Assembly (NCBI RefSeq): GCF_932526225.1
Contig: NC_064045.1
Coordinates: forward strand, 6,742,998 to 6,806,997
Direction: 5' to 3'
Source of the DNA: Nematostella vectensis
Taxonomy: Eukaryota > Cnidaria > Anthozoa > Actiniaria > Edwardsiidae
DNA: 64,000 nt
Positions 1-13,400 of this stretch are shown one piece after another. How positions within the stretch are numbered: the stretch's first letter is position 1; each line of letters opens with the position of its first letter. The notes under the pieces are model-generated. The model saw only the letters and a program-made list of their open reading frames with translations. It was not told where the DNA came from and ran no database searches. The position numbers were made by a program, and so were the translations under genes.

Positions 1-383
1 CATGCCGAATATGAGAGAATTTAGCCTTCGGTTTGCCACAAGGAGTTTATAAGTTTACATACAGTCACTGATCTGCAGGCATTCCGGTACTAATCATCAT
101 CATTTAAGGAAAACAAAAATTAAGTAAAATAACAATGCGAGATAAAACATAAAAGCACAAACACAAATGCAGAAAAGCATTGTAACAAAACACGAATGGA
201 AGAATGGAGAAAGGAGAAATTTCAATAAGGAAAGCACATAGAAGGATAACTGATCTTTGTTAGAACACGAAGTGTTTTTAAATCTATTTAGTGCAAGAGT
301 TTGTTACACGAGTTAGTGGCTTCACGAGGCTTGAGAGTATTGTATGTATCGTGTATCTTTGATTATCTGTTTTTTTTTGTCAG

Positions 384-1438
384 TCTATCCATGCAGATGG
401 ATCTTACAGTCTTTCTCAACAAGTCTTAGAAAAAGGAGACATGTATCTTCCGCCATCGTCATCACCACCCTGCGAAGGTACAAACGTCTGTCTGGTGTAT
501 TATTTCAGTTTTTGTTTTGTTTTGTATATTTCTATTATCATTTTGAAAAATATTACTATCCTGCATCATTTTACACTTTAGGGATGGAATTTAGCTGTTT
601 TTATTGTAGGATGGTTTGGATTTCACAGAGATTAGGATTAGACTCCGCAACCTGAAAAGACCATTGTCATACAAATAAATTTCACAGGGTTTTTTTCTCC
701 TGAAAATTGTGACAGACGTGTCATACAAAATAATAATACCGGAACAGGGGGGGGGGGAGGCGCTACAGAACAGAGGGGAACAGGGCGCACCTTATGTACC
801 TCACTATGTACGCACCAGGCATGACCTCCACCATGTGGTTTTCAACAGACCTTCACAGTGACCGAACCATGCCATGTCAGCCCCAGCCCAGGAAGAGATT
901 TCTTGTTAAAGAAAGCCCCTATCAAGATACACTCAGGTATATACTAGTGACGGTTGATAAATATTCCAGTCAATCTACGTCAAAAAGGGGCCAACATCGG
1001 ACTTATTGCAACACAAGGTTTTTTAACAGTTTTTTGCACAGAAAGTTAGTCTAAAAAAATCGGAGAGGCAAACACCCCGAGAAACGGGATCGAATTTTCC
1101 TATACAAGGCTTGTTAGAAAAACCACTGGGTTCCCGACTCATGAAAATCACGAAAAAAATACATACTTGATAAAAAAGAAATTTATACCACCTTAGATTA
1201 CTAGAGATATATAATTCTACTCGATTAGGATAAAAGTTGACGTTATTTGAACTAGTTCAGTTATTTTGGTTCAAATGCACACAGATTTTTTAGCTATTCT
1301 TGTAACCACCACTTTGATCTTGCAGACATTTCTTAATTAATTAATTAATAACTTTATTTACAGAGGGTGGCACTTAATAGTGTAATACACTAGTAAACTT
1401 GTGGCCCTCAAAACTCATACATACAAATAATACAATAT

Positions 1439-1474
<36 letters not shown>

Positions 1475-4400
1475 CTCTATTTACAATACAAATTATAAAA
1501 ATACTATTCCCACCCAGACCAAAAGGAGAAAGATTAAATAAAGAAAATAAAATATGAGTTAATTCGAAATATTAAAATGATTTAAAAGTAATTGTTCATT
1601 AAGATATTTATGACGGAGAGCGTTCTTAAAAGAGCTTATATTAGGCAGTTTCTTTATGCTGGCTTCTAAATTGTTCCATTTATGGATGGCATTTACTGTA
1701 AACGTTTTCCCACCTTCGGTTTTTCTAGTATACTTTGGAGTTATAAAATTCAGTCCTGAGAAACGAGTATTTCTATTATGAAGTGTATTGTTCAGCTTAA
1801 GAGTTTCAATTAGATATTCGGGCACCATCAGTTGTAGCCTTTTAAAGAGAATAGAACACATTGAGATGTGATTGTCCAGATAGAAAGGCAGCCATTGAAG
1901 TCTATTAAACAACGGTACTGAGGGTGCTCTGGGTTCAGCGTTGAGTATTAGACGTGCAGCTCTTTTTTGTAGAGTTAGAAATCTTGACAAACAATCCTTA
2001 GTTGATGCTGTTTGCCAAACAGTCCCAGCATAGCTAAACAAAGGTTTGATCATGGCATTATAGAAATTTGTTCTTTGTTTGATGGGTAGACAACCTTTGA
2101 TCTTATTTAGTACGCCGATTCTTCCTGCAATTTTCTTGTATGTCCTTTCAGCGTGATCCGAAAAGGTCAATTTACTGTCCACATCCAGTCCAAGGAGTCT
2201 TACTGATTCCACTGATTCAAGGGTGTTTCCATTAGATGTCGAAATGGATAATTTACTGTGTGGTGCTTTCTCTCCAAGGCGTTTACCAGTCACAAGTAGT
2301 GATTTTGACTTCGTCTCATTTATTGGAAGTTTGTTGCAATTGGTCCATACTTCCACATCCCTCATCACTGAATTAAGAGTGTTCTCTAAATTGGAAGTAT
2401 TATTGACATCGGTTGAAAACGAGATAGTAGTATCATCCGCATAAAGATCTATCTTCACTTTAGGTGAACTAATATGAAAAGGAAGATCGTTGATGAATAA
2501 AACAAAAAGCAAAGGGCCAAGAATGCTTCCTTGAGGAACTCCATGTTGTATAACAGAAAGATCTGAGTCCACGCCGTCAATAGAAACAAATTGTCGCCTT
2601 CCCCGTAGATAGGATTCAAACCATGACGTAGTGTTCTTGTCTAAACCATAGGCTTTCAGCTTTGACATCAAGATAATATGGTCAACCATGTCAAAAGCCT
2701 TTCGATAATCAATAAGGAGCATACCACTTACACAGTTCTTATCCAATTGAAAGAGGAGATTATCTACTACTTTAATTAATGCTGTCTCAGTTCCATGATG
2801 CCTGCGGAACCCAGATTGACTTGCATATAATAATTTGTTTTCGACAAGATAATCATAAAAATGATTGTGAACATGTCTCTCAAGAAGCTTAGACAGGATG
2901 GGCAAGACGGATATAGGGCGGTAGTTACTCTTGTCCATATGATCACCAGATTTATATAAAGGGGTAACTTTGGCCGTTTTCCATCGTTTTGGAAACTCGG
3001 AACTTTCGATAGAGTAGTTCATCAGCTTTGAAATTGAGGGTGCAATAATAGGTGCCGCCAGCTTAAGAATCTTTGCACTGAATTTATCGATACCCATAGC
3101 TTTCCTTAAGTTCAAAGTTTGAAGACAATTAATTGTAAAACCAATAGGGATTCGCGGTATCGAGAAAACAGTTTCAGGGTCCTTTCTGGAAAGTACAAAG
3201 TGCTCCAGCTTTGAGATGTCAAACGGTACACTTGGTAGTAGATTTCTCAAGCTATCAGCAATGGATGTAAAATGTACATTAAAATCATTGGCACTCAGAT
3301 TACAAGTGGAGCGTTTTTCTGTTTTCTCATCAGTACCCATAAGCGATTTGATAATTTTCCAGACTCCTTTAGGATTGGATTTATTTTCTTCAAAACAGCT
3401 ATTGTAGAATTTATACTTTGCAGATTTAATTGCATTAGACGCTTTATTACGTACTGACCTATAAGAATCCCAGTCATCAGCCAGGGAAGAACGACGAGCT
3501 TTCTTTAACAGCGCATCACGTTTTTGAATTAATTGCAATACCTCTTTAGTTATCCAAGGCGTCGGTTTTACACGTGCCACCCTTTTCTCTTTCCAAGGAC
3601 AATGGTTATCGAGAACACCATTAAACAACTGCTCCCAAGCGCCAAGAATGTCATCTATGGTGTCAAACAAAAAAGCGGTATCCCAAGGGATCGTTTTTAA
3701 AGTGCTCAGGAATCGCGACTCGTCAAGGTCTTTCATCCTACGATACGTGATTTTACCGGGAATTGCACGTGGATTTTTCGTTTTGGAGTATAGCCGGACA
3801 GCAAACACAGGCAAATGATCTGACAATGCAAAGTCTCTGGTACCGATGGAATGAATTCTCTCGGGACGATTACTAAAAATATGATCAAGGCAAGTTTCAC
3901 TAATAGGTCTTGTTACCTGGGTAACCAGTTGCTTGAAATTCATGCTTGTGAAAGCACGAACAAGTCGATGTTTTTTGAAATTCAATGATGCCAGATAATT
4001 AATATTCAAATCACCAAGAATGATCGTTTCAAAATTTAAAAGATACGCGCTTTCAACGTTATTCTCCAAGGCGATATCATCTTCTTTGCAATATGACGGA
4101 GGACGGTATAAACCATTGAAAAAAACTGGACGTTTAGATTTGAAGGGATAAATTTCCATCCAAATTGATTCGATATTTGTGTCCTCCAGATCAGTTCTCC
4201 TTTTATGCTTTAAATCAGTGTTCACATACATCAAAACTCCTCCCTTTTTCTTACTTCCTTTACGATCACGACGATACATATCAAAGTGAGGTATCGAATA
4301 GAGAGAATCAGGGATCGACGGCTTCAGAGCTGATTCATTGATGGATAAAACATCAACTTGCGGTCGACTGTCCTTGTCCAACATTAATAGTTTAAGCTGT

Positions 4401-7400
4401 TCAAATTTAGGCATTGTGAGACAGTCAACATTCCAGCTTCCAAATCGAATACCATTTTCTCCAAGATTAATATTAAAGTAGTCAGAAATCACTGAGTCAG
4501 AGACATCTGACGTGGATGAATCAACGTAGAAATCTGAGTCAGCGATTGAAGACTCAGAGAGAACATCACTATCATCCGTATAGGTAGTTGAAAAAGCCGA
4601 TGAACTAGAAACATTCATACTGTTTCCAAAAGGACCAGGATTGAGAGATATATCACCACTCAGAATTATGAGTGAGAAAGCACAAATGCCAACTTTTGTC
4701 ATGTAGATGCTTGCTCTCAGTTTCAAACATGGCGGCATTCTTGGTCCACTAGAAGATCTTTGAAGTCCACAATTACGAGAAGGGAACACTTTGCAACCCA
4801 AATTGAACGCAGAAAACCATGAGCTTTGGTTTAGTAAGGATGTATTTGGTTTATCAAACCATTTTAAGCTAGAAAGCAGGAGTACTAGTAAAATAAAGCG
4901 AGAGCTCGCATAAAGATGTCTCTTCGTCATGGTTGTTCGAGTACAATCGTTATCATTAATGATCATACGTGATGGAAACATATTCTCATACAAATAGTGC
5001 TTAGTGGCTTTTAATAATAATGTCATCGATTCAGTTTAAAACAAGAAAGTATGTGGACACATTACTAATAATATAATCATTCTCATTATCGTTTTTTTAA
5101 ATTGTGAAAATAGATTCTTTAATGTTGCAAGCTTTTATAATTTCTTTAAAATTAAGAACCTATCACAGGTTCTTAAACTCTAGGTTCTTGCTCGTGGGTA
5201 CATATTAAATCCATAGAATCCGTGTCTTCGATTGAGATAGAGTTAGTACCCAATGACCCTTTGCATTGGCCGTAGGGCGAACACTCTAGATTGTTCTTGC
5301 GACAGGAGCACTAAAAGTGCTGTAGTCCTGGATGACTCTCTGTCGTTGAATAACATCTACCCTCAGACTTCAGACCGCCCTTGTATCGACTTGATAGAAT
5401 ACTGGAACTTGGAACTGTTGAACATGGCTGCTGCTGAAGTCGGGGATAGATTTTATGGTTCTCTTAGCTCTGTCCTATCAACAGCTGCCTGGGCGCGGAC
5501 GTAGGGTGAGGAGACAAGCTTCTTGAACGATGCCCCGTTTCCTACCCGTATTCATGGAAGGTGGTATCACAACCAAGACGCGCATGGATAAAAAGCAAAA
5601 TATAAAATGAGAAATAGAAATAAAATTTAGAATTGTCATGACATGTCACTTTTCCCAAGCTGATCTTTCACGGTCGTCATTCCCCCCATCTTCTAGTCAA
5701 TTGGGATTTCGGCTCAGGTAGATGTCATGGGCTTCCATACGGAAGTATCGTCACCAACAGTCACGGGGATGCTAATCGTGTGGACAATTTTACCGCAGCT
5801 TTCCACATAAGCAATCATATCCATTCGTCATCCGCTTCCGTGTGCTACAACCGCTTGACCTCGGGTACTATGCTCAGCATTTGAATAAAATCCTACTTGT
5901 TTTTCTTTTTTGCCTAAATAAACTCTCTTTTCTAATAGCGACCGCCTTGTTTAAAAAAGAAAATAACGGCGGCACCAATTGTACCTGATCTTTTTTTTTC
6001 TGTCATGACCTCTGTTGAGGAGCAATCGGCGTTACCAACCAAAACACCACGATACAGTTACGGCAGGAGTTTCAATCTTCGTGGAATGTGTCAGATTATT
6101 CAGTGTAGAAGAGCAGCTCCATCCAATACATACTGTAACCCGGTTGATGGTGTTATCCATCCAATGTGGACCAAATGACCTCGGCCAAAAGTCTTTTGCA
6201 CCACTCTCATTATAGAATCTATCAATGCTGGAGGATAACTGCTGAGCTCAAAGGAGAAATGTTGTTCAAAATCTTCTGGGGATGAGCTAGAATTGAGCGC
6301 TGGATCAACAGCTGTAACATGTACCGCGTAATTGTCAATGCGAATTACCGATTTTGAGGTTCTGCTATCTGCTTACAAGATATCTTCTCCGGTATCAACA
6401 TTAACTGCGCTGTCGGTTAAGACACCCGTGCAGGTGTTTTCCAGTGTAGGGTCTTGCAAAAAAGGGCGATCTTTCCGCAAGGACTTTCAGAAATGTTTAA
6501 AAGGGCTGAATGGCTACAAGCATCGTGATGGTGAAATCACAAAGTTATATATATTTTTTTACAAATGTTTTGACAGGATAAGCCCATTCAGACTGTGTGT
6601 GATATCACTGGGGTCCTGCATTTACAATCACACTTAATAATTATTAAAAAAACTGAAAGCAGGGTTGCCGAAAGATAACAACAAACTTGAGATCAACGCC
6701 ATTAAAATCAAACAAACTCAAACTAATGATGATAATTACATAATATGCTTTATTCTCCTTCCAAAAACCTGTGGATTTTGCCCAAAATAGATGAGCTATA
6801 TCAGATAACGTTGATTTTTATCTAGATCGTGTAGAAATATATATTTCTTATCATTTATAGTGGTATAAATTTAAATTTTCTAAAGTATGTATATTTTTCT
6901 TGATTTTCATGATTTGGGATCCCTGGGTTTTTAATGGGGAAATTCGATGCGGTTTTTCGGGGTGTTTGCGTGCTCCAATTTTTGAAGCCTTTTAGTATGC
7001 TATAAAGGTAGACTTATTTAATACAAAAACGTTGAAAAAACTTGTGATTCAATTAGTCCGATCTTAAACCGTAGATTGACTGAACTAAAAGTGTGAGGTT
7101 GCTTTTGGCTCTTATCCTATTCATTAGTTGTTGTCATGCATTATGCATTAATGCGCGTACATAAAGAAGTGAGATGTGTCTCTCGCGTGTAAAAGGGGGT
7201 GCGGAGGAGAGGCAAGCGGGAAAGGAAGGTATATAACAGCTCTTTTTCCCTTTCTTCACTTGTGCCTCCTTCGTGCGGATTTACACGCGTGTCTTACGGC
7301 TTCATTTCTCCTTTCTTCGCTTGTGCCTCCTTCGTGCGGATTTACACGTGTGTCTTACGGCTTCATATCTCCTTTCTTCGCTTGTGCCTCCTTCGTGCGG

Positions 7401-10400
7401 ATTTACACGCGTGTCTTACGGCTTTATATCTCCTTTATTCGCTTGTGCCTCCTTCGTGCGGATTTACACGCGTGTCTTACGACTTCATTTCTCCTTTCTT
7501 CGCTTGCGCCTTCTTCACGCTGATTCACTGGCGCACGTAAGCTCTTTCACCTTCGCCTTTTCTTTGTCTCCGTTTCCTTCGCTAGTGACGACCGGCCCAA
7601 AGGGCTTAGCACATTTAGTTTTATCTGCACTCTCGTAGTTCAGTATTGCAGTTGCAAGGAGGATAACTAGCTTCACAATTTTGAAATACTATATGATGTG
7701 TTGATTTTTACCCAGGAACGTTCTACAAAATGCTTGCAACAGACCCGTTAGTTTACTGGAAAATGAGATGCACTTCATCGTCAGTACAGTTATTGTGAAC
7801 AAGCTGGTTTGGGTAGTTTTGGTAAGTTTACTATATACGTCTTTCACTAGTGACAAATGTACCATTGAGGGTTAAGCAACCACATGGTATCTGAAATGGC
7901 AACGACGGAAAGCAGTAGAAATTTTGAATAGCCAGGAGGTGAAATTTACTGTCTGCAATACATTTATGCTTCCTAGGGCAGAACCAAGATCCTAGTCTTA
8001 TCTTTTCTATTTTGGAACTATAAAAACAAGTCAATTATATCGAGACAAGTTTAGAACTGGTAAGGAATCATTTCTTTAGTCACGTTCCACGTTTACCTTG
8101 CCTTAGCAAACGTCGTCGCTTAAAATTCCCTTAATGAATATGTAAGGTTGGTGATCCTGTTTTTGCTTGTATCACCACCTTATTCGTGGTGAGGCGGTTC
8201 CCGTATCTCAATGAACCCTAGAGCTATACCACCTGAAGTCTCAAATTCCACGTAGGTTCACCCATGTGGGGCAGGATAAGGGTAGGGGCCAGACAAAGAG
8301 TGATCCCTTGGCCCTCCAGGTTTGGGGTTAGGCTGGTAACCCGCTCCTGTAAAATCAATTAAATACAGAAAACAAAATGGACGTTTACTGAAAGTTACGG
8401 AGTTTTTTAGGGGGAGACTTCGTCAGCTATACACCAAGTTTTCGCATGGAGTTTCGATCCCCATCCTCGGTGACCCAGGGCGTCGCGGAGATCGTGGACA
8501 CAGGAAGCGCGCGCGAAACGCGTACTCCCGGGCTTCCTGTCTCCGCGTCGCCCTTGGTCCCAGAGGATACGATTTCCCGTTTGTTACGCTGAGGGTTGAT
8601 GCTTTCAATATATCAAATGGGTGATACAATCATTACCCAACATTCCATACTTCCATCGTCATTTAAAGCTATATTATGTATTCATTTATTATTTTTCAGG
8701 GTTTATCATTGTTGGTGAACATTGCTCGGTTTCTGTTGTTGGGTGGTGAAGTTGGTCACTGGAGTGAAATGATACTGCTTCTCCAGGTATAGAGACCAAG
8801 TAACAAATTCTATTCTGTTTGCACATCATTACTGAAGCCTATAAGATTCTTAATCTTGGTCCCTCTAAGAACAGGCAAAATACCCAAGCAGTCGTGTTTT
8901 TGAACTTGTTCACCTAAAACACGCCTGTACAGTGATTATAATATAATTATGTTACGTACAGCAACAAATTAACGAAACAAAAATGATAAAGAATCCAGGA
9001 AAATTGCCATTTCTTTTACTTTTTACTTATGCAGTGTCAAATCACATCAACAGTTCGACGTCAGAATCATTTAAGTTCGGCAATGCACTAAGCATAAATC
9101 TGTGCTATTGTTGTCTCGAATCAATTAGTACAACTGTTTTGATTTGTACAACAGAAACTCCACATCAAGTCAACTTTGACTGCTCACAATCTATTGACTT
9201 ATTTAGTGCGAATTTTATTTGAATCAACGTCGAGCCCAATGTATTTGTGTCGATACAAGTAGATATTTAGATACGGCACGGCAGGAGCGCAACATATGAA
9301 TGGGGCCTTACTCTTCGTTTGGTTTGATTTTGAGAGTTCGTGATCATTTCGAGAAATTATTATTATCTTTTTATTTGTTTAGCAATAGAATGGAGCAATT
9401 TCTTTTACAGTATTGTAGATTGGACATAATAACTCAAGTACCTGCATTATGGTTATAACAATTTTAATTTAACAATTCTGCCCTATTAATTCTCACATAT
9501 CTTTCATGGGCTCTTCTTTCCCTCTCCCTTCCCTCTCTTATGAACTGAACCTCTATGTTGATTTTCAGGGCTACTCTTTCCCTCTCCCTTCTCTCTCTTA
9601 TGAACTGAACCTCTATGTTGATTTTCAGGGCTTTTTTTCCCCTCTCCCTTCCCTCTCTTATGAACTGAGCCTCTATGTTGATTTTCAGGGCTACTCTTTC
9701 CCTCTCCCTTACCTCTCTTATGAATTGAACCTCTATGTTGATTTTCAGGGCTACTCTTTCCCCTCTCCCTTCCCTCTCTTATGAACTGAGCCTCTATGTT
9801 GATTTTCAGGGCTACTCTTTCCCTCTCCCTTCCCTCTCTTATGAATTGAACCTCTATGTTGATTTTCAGGGCTACTCTTTCCCCTCTCCCTTCCCTCTCT
9901 TATGAACTGAGCCTCTATGTTGATTTTCAGGGCTACTCTTTCCCCTCTCCCTTCCCTCTCTTATGAACTGAACCTGTATGTTGATTTTCAGGGCTACTCT
10001 TTCCCCTCTCCCTTCCCTCTCTTATAAAGTGAACCTCTATGTTGATTTTCAGGGCTACTCTTTCCCCTCTCCCTTCCCTCTCTTATGAACTGAGCCTCTA
10101 TGTTGATTTTCAGGGCTACTCTTTTCCCTCTCCCTTCCCTCTCTTATGAATTGAACCTCTATGTTGATTTTCAGGGCTACTCTTTCCCTCTCCCTTCCCT
10201 CTCTTATGAACTGAACCTCTATGTTGATTTTCAGGGCTTTTTTTCCCCTCTCCCTTCCCTCTCTTATGAACTGAGCCTCTATGTTGATTTTCAGGGCTAC
10301 TCTTTCCCTCTCCCTTCCCTCTCTTATGAACTGAACCTCTATGTTGATTTTCAGGGCTACTCTTTCCCTCTCCCTATCTCTCTTATGAACTGAACCTGTA

Positions 10401-13400
10401 TGTTGATTTTCAGGGTTACTCTTTCCCTCTCCCTTCCCTCTCTTATGAACTGAACCTCTATGTTGATTTTCAGGGCTACTCTTTCCCCTCTCCCTTCCCT
10501 CTCTTATGAATTGAACCTGTATGTTGATTTTCAGGGCTACTCTTTCCCTCTCCCTTCCCTCTCTTATGAAGTGAACCTCTATGTTGATTTTCAGGGCTAC
10601 TCTTTCCCCTCTCCCTTCCCTCTCTTATGAATTGAACCTCTATGTTGATTTTCAGGGCTACTCTTTCCCTCTCCCTTACCTCTCTTATGAAGTGAACCTG
10701 TATGTTGATTTTCAGGGCTACTCTTTCCCCTCTCCCTTCCCTCTCTTATGAATTGAACCTCTATGTTGATTTCCAGGGCTACTCTTTCCCTCTCCCTTCC
10801 CTCTCTTATGAAGTGAACCTCTATGTTGATTTTCAGGGCTACTCTTTCCCTCTCCCTTCCCTCTCTTATGAATTGAACCTCTATGTTGATTTTCAGGGCT
10901 ACTCTTTCCCTCTCCCTTCCCTCTCTTATGAAGTGAACCTCTATGTTGATTTTCAGGGCTACTCTTTCCCCTCTCCCTTCCCTCTCTTATGAATTGAACC
11001 TCTATGTTGATTTTCAGGGCTACTCTTTCCCCTCTCCCTTCCCTCTCTTATGAATTGAACCTCTATGTTGATTTCCAGGGCTACTCTTTCCCTCTCCCTT
11101 CCCTCTCTTATGAATTGAACCTGTATGTTGATTTTCAGGGCTCTTTTTTACCTCTTCCTTCCCTCTCTTATGAATTGAACCTCTATGTTGATTTTCAGGG
11201 CTACTCTTTCCCTCTCCCTTCCCTCTCTTATGAACTGAACCTCTATGTTGATTTTCAGGGCTACTCTTTCCCTCTCCCTATCTCTCTTATGAACTGAACC
11301 TGTATGTTGATTTTCAGGGTTACTCTTTCCCTCTCCCTTCCCTCTCTTATGAACTGAACCTCTATGTTGATTTTCAGGGCTACTCTTTCCCTCTCCCTTC
11401 CCTCTCTTATGAAGTGAACCTCTATGTTGATTTTCAGGGCTACTCTTTCCCCTCTCCCTTCCCTCTCTTATGAATTGAACCTCTATGTTGATTTTCAGGG
11501 CTACTCTTTCCCTCTCCCTTACCTCTCTTATGAAGTGAACCTGTATGTTGATTTTCAGGGCTACTCTTTCCCCTCTCCCTTCCCTCTCTTATGAATTGAA
11601 CCTCTATGTTGATTTCCAGGGCTACTCTTTCCCTCTCCCTTCCCTCTCTTATGAAGTGAACCTCTATGTTGATTTTCAGGGCTACTCTTTCCCTCTCCCT
11701 TCCCTCTCTTATGAATTGAACCTCTATGTTGATTTTCAGGGCTACTCTTTCCCTCTCCCTTCCCTCTCTTATGAAGTGAACCTCTATGTTGATTTTCAGG
11801 GCTACTCTTTCCCCTCTCCCTTCCCTCTCTTATGAATTGAACCTCTATGTTGATTTTCAGGGCTACTCTTTCCCTCTCCCTTCCCTCTCTTATGAAGTGA
11901 ACCTCTATGTTGATTTTCAGGGCTACTCTTTCCCCTCTCCCTTCCCTCTCTTATGAATTGAACCTCTATGTTGATTTCCAGGGCTACTCTTTCCCTCTCC
12001 CTTCCCTCTCTTATGAATTGAACCTGTATGTTGATTTTCAGGGCTCTTTTTTACCTCTTCCTTCCCTCTCTTATGAATTGAACCTCTATGTTGATTTTCA
12101 GGGCTACTCTTTCCCTCTCCCTTCCCTCTCTTATGAACTGAACCTCTATGTTGATTTTCAGGGCTACTCTTTCCCTCTCCCTATCTCTCTTATGAACTGA
12201 ACCTGTATGTTGATTTTCAGGGTTACTCTTTCCCTCTCCCTTCCCTCTCTTATGAACTGAACCTCTATGTTGATTTTCAGGGCTACTCTTTCCCCTCTCC
12301 CTTCCCTCTCTTATGAATTGAACCTGTATGTTGATTTTCAGGGCTACTCTTTCCCTCTCCCTTCCCTCTCTTATGAAGTGAACCTCTATGTTGATTTTCA
12401 GGGCTACTCTTTCCCCTCTCCCTTCCCTCTCTTATGAATTGAACCTCTATGTTGATTTCCAGGGCTACTCTTTCCCTCCCCCTTCCCTCTCTTATGAATT
12501 GAACCTCTATGTTGATTTTCAGGGCTACTCTTTCCCCTCTCCCTTCCCTCTCTTATGAATTGAACCTGTATGTTGATTTTCAGGGCTACTCTTTCCCCTC
12601 TCCCTTCCCTCTCTTATGAATTGAACCTCTATGTTGATTTCCAGGGCTACTCTTTCCCCTCTCCCTTCCCTCTCTTATGAACTGAGCCTCTATGTTGATT
12701 TCCAGGGCTACTCTTTCCCTCTCCCTTCCCTCTCTTATGAAGTGAACCTCTATGTTGATTTTCAGGGCTACTCTTTCCCTCTCCCTTCTCTCTCTTATGA
12801 ATTGAACCTCTATGTTGATTTTCAGGGCTACTCTTTCCCTCTCCCTTCCCTCTCTTATGAACTGAACCTCTATGTTGATTTTCAGGGCTACTCTTTCCCC
12901 TCTCCCTTCCCTCTCTTATGAATTGAACCTGTATGTTGATTTTCAGGGCTACTCTTTCCCTCTCCCTTCCCTCTCTTATGAAGTGAACCTCTATGTTGAT
13001 TTTCAGGGCTACTCTTTCCCCTCTCCCTTCCCTCTCTTATGAATTGAACCTCTATGTTGATTTTCAGGGCTACTCTTTCCCTCTCCCTTCCCTCTCTTAT
13101 GAATTGAACCTGTATGTTGATTTTCAGGGCTACTCTTTCCCCTCTCCCTTCCCTCTCTTATGAATTGAACCTCTATGTTGATTTCCAGGGCTACTCTTTC
13201 CCTCTCCCTTCCCTCTCTTATGAATTGAACCTGTATGTTGATTTTCAGGGCTACTCTTTCCCTCTCCCTTCCCTCTCTTATGAAGTGAACCTCTATGTTG
13301 ATTTTCAGGGCTACTCTTTCCCCTCTCCCTTCCCTCTCTTATGAATTGAACCTCTATGTTGATTTCCAGGGCTACTCTTTCCCTCTCCCTTCCCTCTCTT

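Noticed and set aside
344-655. 103-codon frame starting at 344
   Set aside because: It overlaps TMEM94 exon 384-477 in another frame; the spliced frame gives the conserved LEKGDMYLPP segment.
6015-6637. Two ~66-100 codon frames between the inverted arms as transposase pieces
   Set aside because: No recognisable catalytic motif or domain, and no support for splicing.
7176-7638. Overlapping ~115-codon frames in all three + frames
   Set aside because: Produced by a 61-bp tandem repeat, whose period cycles through the frames.
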